Assembly (NCBI GenBank): GCA_018065965.1
Contig: JAGHSH010000113.1
Coordinates: 1 to 16,977, forward strand
Direction of reading: 5' to 3'
From: Candidatus Apopatocola equi
GTDB taxonomy: Bacteria > Bacillota > Clostridia > Oscillospirales > Oscillospiraceae
DNA: 16,977 nt
A program made the position numbers and the translations under genes. Positions 14,190 through 16,977 of the stretch are shown here, piece by piece; within the stretch, counting starts at the first letter, position 1; every line of letters starts with the position of its first letter. Below the pieces are notes generated by a model. It searched no databases and was not told the origin of the DNA. It saw only the letters and a list, made by a program, of their open reading frames with translations.

Positions 14190-16522
14190 CACCAGTCGTC
14201 TACAGAGGGTGATCCGTCCCGAACGGCCGCTTCTGCTCTGGCATCACCTTCAACGGCCATATCCAGCATACCGGAAATGCTGTTCATGGCCGGAATTCTG
14301 GACTTCTTCGGTTTCCCGAGAAGGAACGCGGACGCCTTTTCTTCCTTAATGTCCGTCAGGTCGCGGAAATGAAGCCAATCCGAATCATCCGTACCGGGTT
14401 CCGGATCCGCATATACAAGATTGACCAGCCGGGGAATGTCCTTCGGTATCAGGATCGTTTCCGGCAGGCAGCGAACCGTCTGCTTCAGCGGCCAACGATG
14501 ATAGATCGCTTCAGCCCCCTTTTCAAGCTCTTCGCCTGCATTCATGACGGAGCAGACCGGGAGCGCCAACCTGTCGGGGCGCCGACGCTCATGTCGGTGC
14601 AGCCTCCCGATCCGCTGCAGCAGCAGATCCATGGGGCAAAGGTCTGTAATGAGATAATCGAAATCAATATCAAGACTCTGCTCCAGTACCTGCGTACCGA
14701 TCACGATAACGTTATTCCGTGTTTCGGGCGTGGAATGCTTTCCGATCATGTCCATCAGCTCATTTTCCCGCCGGACGCGATCCTCTGCCAGGAACTGAGC
14801 GTGATACACAAAGACTTTTTTCCCGGGAAATGTTTCCCGAAGCCGTTCAAATAAGCTCTGTGCCCGTTTTACCGTATTGACAATGATTCCGGCACACCCG
14901 CCATCGGAGAGGCGAACCGCGAGGTCGGAAAGCAGAGCGTCCTCTTCCAGCCGGTTTATCCCGACCTGATGGGAGGTAAATGCTTCCGAGACAGAATCGG
15001 CCCGAATCTTCTCCCCCTCCGTCCATGTGATCAGCGGATACCCCACTGCGCTCTTTTCCGGCGGAGACTTCTGTCCCAGATATGCCTGAAGCATTTTCAA
15101 CCGTCTTTGCTCCGGCAGTGTGGCTGAAAGGAGGATCACCGGGATCCGATATGCGCCGAACCAGCGGAGCATCTGATCCAGATATTTGCTCATATAGGCG
15201 TCATAGGCATGACACTCGTCGATAATGACCGCCTTGCTGCAAAGACCCGTGTGACGGAGCATGACGTGCTTCTGTTTCAGCGCCGACATCAGAGCGGTGT
15301 CTACCGTTCCCACGACGAAATCGGCCAGCAGTGACTGTTTTCTCCCGGAAAACCAACTGTGCGCTGCCAGGCCGCCCGTACCGTCGCCGTCCGTCTCTGC
15401 CTGCCCGCGGAAATACTGCTGGTAATCCTCATTGAGTTCAGCCATTCCGTGTACGAGGCGTATGGAATGGATTTGATCCTCAGATCGTTTTTCTGCCCAG
15501 CCCGCCATACGGGGGAATATTCCGTTGGAGGTTGCCTGCGTCGGCAGACCAAAGAACACACCGCCAACCCCGGACCCGGCGCCGAGAATCTCCGCCGCCG
15601 CCAGTGCCGCCTCGGTCTTTCCGATCCCCATCTGCGCTTCGATGATCATCAAGCCGCCGGAATGCATGGATCGCGCGGCCTCGGCAACGCAGACCTGCAT
15701 GGGATTGGGGGCAAAGCCGAAACGCTCCCGATAGAATTCCTCCGGCGCTGCCTCAAAAAGCGGCGGGAGCCAGCAGTCCGGAAGATTCAGCTTTTCCATT
15801 GCAGCCTCGGCACGAGCCGGATACTCTTTTTCATGTCCCGTTACCCCGGCGGGAAGAAGCGGGTAGTATTCTTCGTTGCTGGCGATCCAGTCGGCCTGAA
15901 TGAGGAGCCCCGTCAGCAGCATCTGCGCACAGTTTGACAGTACCGGAAGCTCTTCTGGAGCCGCATATCCGGCTCTCTCCAGCGCACGCCGAATCAGTTC
16001 GTCCTGAGCCGCTTCCCATGCAGCCTTGTTCCCGGCATAGTAGTTCTGTTTGTATGCACTTAACTGCTGTGACTTTTGCGCAGCTGCTACCTCGGACGTC
16101 GGCTTTCCGTGATGGGAACCCACAACGGAGCATACTCCATTCGGATAATCCCGAGCCGAGAGCAGGACCTCGCCCGCGAAGGCATGGGGACTGGAATCTT
16201 TATGTAAGAACCGGTCAACAGGCGGTATTGTCAGTCCGCTTCTTTCCAGGCCTTCTCTCTCCTCGGGAAGACTCGCAAGAATTCTGGCGGAAAACAGCGG
16301 CGTACATTTTCCAAGATCGTGAACCATCGCCAGAAATACAGCTGCCTTTCGAAATTCGTCCGCTTCCAGCTCACAGGCATTCCGAATGGATGCGGGGATT
16401 CGGTGCAGGCATAGATACTCCATCGTATACGCCGTATCCTCCAGGTGCATCCACAGCGGAAGATGCGCTCCGTCCTTTCCTGATTTTCCGGGTATATGAC
16501 TATAGGCTGCAGACAAATTCAT
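14189..16522 (-). CDS. cas3: Cas3 HD nuclease-helicase (lacks C-terminal domain)
   Basis: Cas3 is recruited by target-bound Cascade to nick, unwind and degrade DNA. The 777 residues show an N-terminal HD nuclease (H26, HD at 68-69, H113, HH at 137-138, D211) and an SF2 helicase: Walker A AQMGIGKT (296-303), DECH box (435-438), SATLP (466-470) and motif VI QRIGRLHRH (636-644). The start is the ATG at 16522, with AGGGG (16531-16535) eight bases upstream; a TTG two codons earlier is less likely. The protein ends SPSVDDW and the reading frame continues in the next ORF after a one-base shift, so it lacks the usual C-terminal cap domain. All catalytic motifs are intact. It is first in the cas operon, just behind the promoter. 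Confidence 0.95.
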   Translation of the reverse strand: MNLSAAYSHIPGKSGKDGAHLPLWMHLEDTAYTMEYLCLHRIPASIRNACELEADEFRKAAVFLAMVHDLGKCTPLFSARILASLPEEREGLERSGLTIPPVDRFLHKDSSPHAFAGEVLLSARDYPNGVCSVVGSHHGKPTSEVAAAQKSQQLSAYKQNYYAGNKAAWEAAQDELIRRALERAGYAAPEELPVLSNCAQMLLTGLLIQADWIASNEEYYPLLPAGVTGHEKEYPARAEAAMEKLNLPDCWLPPLFEAAPEEFYRERFGFAPNPMQVCVAEAARSMHSGGLMIIEAQMGIGKTEAALAAAEILGAGSGVGGVFFGLPTQATSNGIFPRMAGWAEKRSEDQIHSIRLVHGMAELNEDYQQYFRGQAETDGDGTGGLAAHSWFSGRKQSLLADFVVGTVDTALMSALKQKHVMLRHTGLCSKAVIIDECHAYDAYMSKYLDQMLRWFGAYRIPVILLSATLPEQRRLKMLQAYLGQKSPPEKSAVGYPLITWTEGEKIRADSVSEAFTSHQVGINRLEEDALLSDLAVRLSDGGCAGIIVNTVKRAQSLFERLRETFPGKKVFVYHAQFLAEDRVRRENELMDMIGKHSTPETRNNVIVIGTQVLEQSLDIDFDYLITDLCPMDLLLQRIGRLHRHERRRPDRLALPVCSVMNAGEELEKGAEAIYHRWPLKQTVRCLPETILIPKDIPRLVNLVYADPEPGTDDSDWLHFRDLTDIKEEKASAFLLGKPKKSRIPAMNSISGMLDMAVEGDARAEAAVRDGSPSVDDW

Positions 16523-16569
16523 AAGCAACGCCCCTATTCATTATTCCGTCCCAGATTACGGGTGTTTTG

Positions 16570-16589
16570 ACGCATTTCCTAATATGCGT
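16570..16589 (-). promoter_or_regulatory. Inverted repeat in the cas3 leader, possible operator
   Basis: ACGCAT (16570-16575) and ATGCGT (16584-16589) face each other across eight bases, about 15-35 bases downstream of the predicted -10 box. A repressor bound here would block early transcription of the cas operon. The regulator is unknown. Confidence 0.45.
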
Positions 16590-16604
16590 AAATATGATTA
16601 GTCA

Positions 16605-16633
16605 ATTATATCATGGCTTTTGATTTCATTCAA
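16605..16633 (-). promoter_or_regulatory. Sigma-A promoter of the cas operon
   Basis: On the minus strand TTGAAT (16628-16633) and a perfect TATAAT (16605-16610) are separated by exactly 17 bases in AT-rich DNA. The predicted start near 16598 leaves about 75 bases of leader before cas3. Confidence 0.8.
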
Positions 16634-16850
16634 TAGTGTAAATCTATTTCCGAATTTCATGTATGAATTATCGGAAGCCGTCGTCTTTCCTTTGCGTGTT
16701 ATCCCAAGATAGATCTACTCTCAAAATTGAAGGATTGCCTCTTCACCGCAGATGCTGAGAAAAATCAAGACTGAATCTGTGAATTCGCTGCAGAGCGACT
16801 CGAATCTTTTTTACCTTACGTTTTGTTTTTTCTGTTTTACCCCAGAACGC
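16634..16850. other. Non-coding spacer upstream of the cas promoter
   Basis: This 217-base stretch between the cas promoter and the tRNA-associated terminator has no open frame with a ribosome binding site and no recognisable RNA gene. It is AT-rich in parts (for example 16806-16840). I see no clear function. Confidence 0.5.
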
Positions 16851-16884
16851 AAAAAAACCCTAGACTTCCGAGGAAGTCCAGGGT
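16851..16884 (-). terminator. Intrinsic terminator downstream of the tRNA 3' fragment
   Basis: On the minus strand ACCCTGGACTTCC pairs with GGAAGTCTAGGGT (one mismatch, two-base minimal loop) and is followed by seven T residues. It would stop transcription entering from the right, consistent with having been the terminator of a tRNA gene. Confidence 0.85.
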
Positions 16885-16887
16885 AGA

Positions 16888-16910
16888 TGGTGGACGATAC
16901 AGGACTCGAA
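16888..16910 (-). other. tRNA 3'-end fragment, probable attachment site (att)
   Basis: Read on the minus strand, these 23 bases are the 3' end of a tRNA: TTCGAGT T loop, CCTGT T stem, ATCGTCC acceptor strand, A and CCA. Upstream of TTCGAG the sequence diverges at once and lacks the complementary ACAGG and the rest of a cloverleaf. A bare 3' fragment with its own terminator is what remains on one side when an element inserts into a tRNA gene through a tyrosine integrase. The acceptor sequence would fit a tRNA beginning GGACGAT. The intact tRNA and the element should lie to the right of the window. Confidence 0.7.
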
Positions 16911-16914
16911 AATG

Positions 16915-16935
16915 TGACGATCAAAATCATCGTCA
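16915..16935. repeat. Seven-base inverted repeat beside the att candidate
   Basis: TGACGAT (16915-16921) and ATCGTCA (16929-16935) flank CAAAATC. It begins five bases from the tRNA fragment on the putative element side and could be an integrase or excisionase arm site. Short and unproven. Confidence 0.35.
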
Positions 16936-16977
16936 AAAATCGCCCTGTGCCGCCATATATTACCGCTTATCGTGGTT

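Noticed and set aside
14180..14200. Programmed -1 ribosomal frameshift joining cas3 to the downstream ORF
   Set aside because: No X-XXY-YYZ slippery heptamer is visible before the cas3 stop; a one-base deletion with TGATG coupling explains the arrangement better.

Overview
The window looks like a chromosomal segment from a gut-type Clostridia bacterium, probably an Oscillospiraceae/Ruminococcaceae relative. The grounds are Firmicutes-type rRNA and 5S sequences, strong AGGAGG ribosome binding sites, a lipoprotein leader followed by an Ala/Glu/Thr/Pro linker, moderate to high G+C coding DNA, and AT-rich promoters with clear -35/-10 boxes. This placement is inference from style, not from a database search.

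Layout: (1) 1-443 is the tail of an rRNA operon on the + strand: the 3' end of 23S, tRNA-Glu(CTC), tRNA-Lys(CTT), 5S and an intrinsic terminator. (2) 455-2236 is a single + strand gene with its own promoter, encoding a GH13 sucrose-phosphorylase-like enzyme; it ends in a terminator shared with the convergent gene. (3) 2248-7902 is a minus-strand transport and phosphoester cluster. In transcription order it holds a solute-binding lipoprotein, a partial terminator, an ABC ATPase, a fused double permease, a glycerophosphodiester phosphodiesterase and, after a hairpin, a HAD phosphatase resembling alpha-glucose-1-phosphatase. (4) 7972-9158 is a CRISPR array of 20 repeats and 19 spacers with a strict 61-base period. 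(5) 9212-16522 is a minus-strand type I-E cas operon: cas3, a small ORF that looks like the detached Cas3 C-terminal domain, cse1, cse2, cas7, cas5 and cas6e. It has a good promoter at 16605-16633. (6) 16851-16977 carries a terminator and a tRNA 3'-end fragment on the minus strand, which looks like the attachment site of an integrated element lying beyond the window.

How it fits together: the cas operon supplies Cascade, Cas6e and Cas3 for interference and runs directly into the array, which by repeat orientation is also transcribed on the minus strand. cas1 and cas2 are not in their usual place and there is no AT-rich leader, so the locus appears unable to acquire spacers unless another locus helps. 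Cas3 appears split by a one-base deletion, leaving a TGATG stop/restart junction. The base beside the crRNA handle end of the repeat is a pyrimidine (crRNA sense) at all 20 repeats, a sign of a PAM-derived 29th repeat position. The transporter cluster probably imports a phosphorylated organic solute (sugar phosphate or glycerophosphodiester) that the neighbouring phosphodiesterase and phosphatase process. The main items for follow-up are the leaderless adaptation-less I-E locus, the split Cas3, a spacer made of tandem decamers whose seed matches the cas promoter, the composition mosaic inside cas7 and cse1, and the tRNA-derived att remnant.
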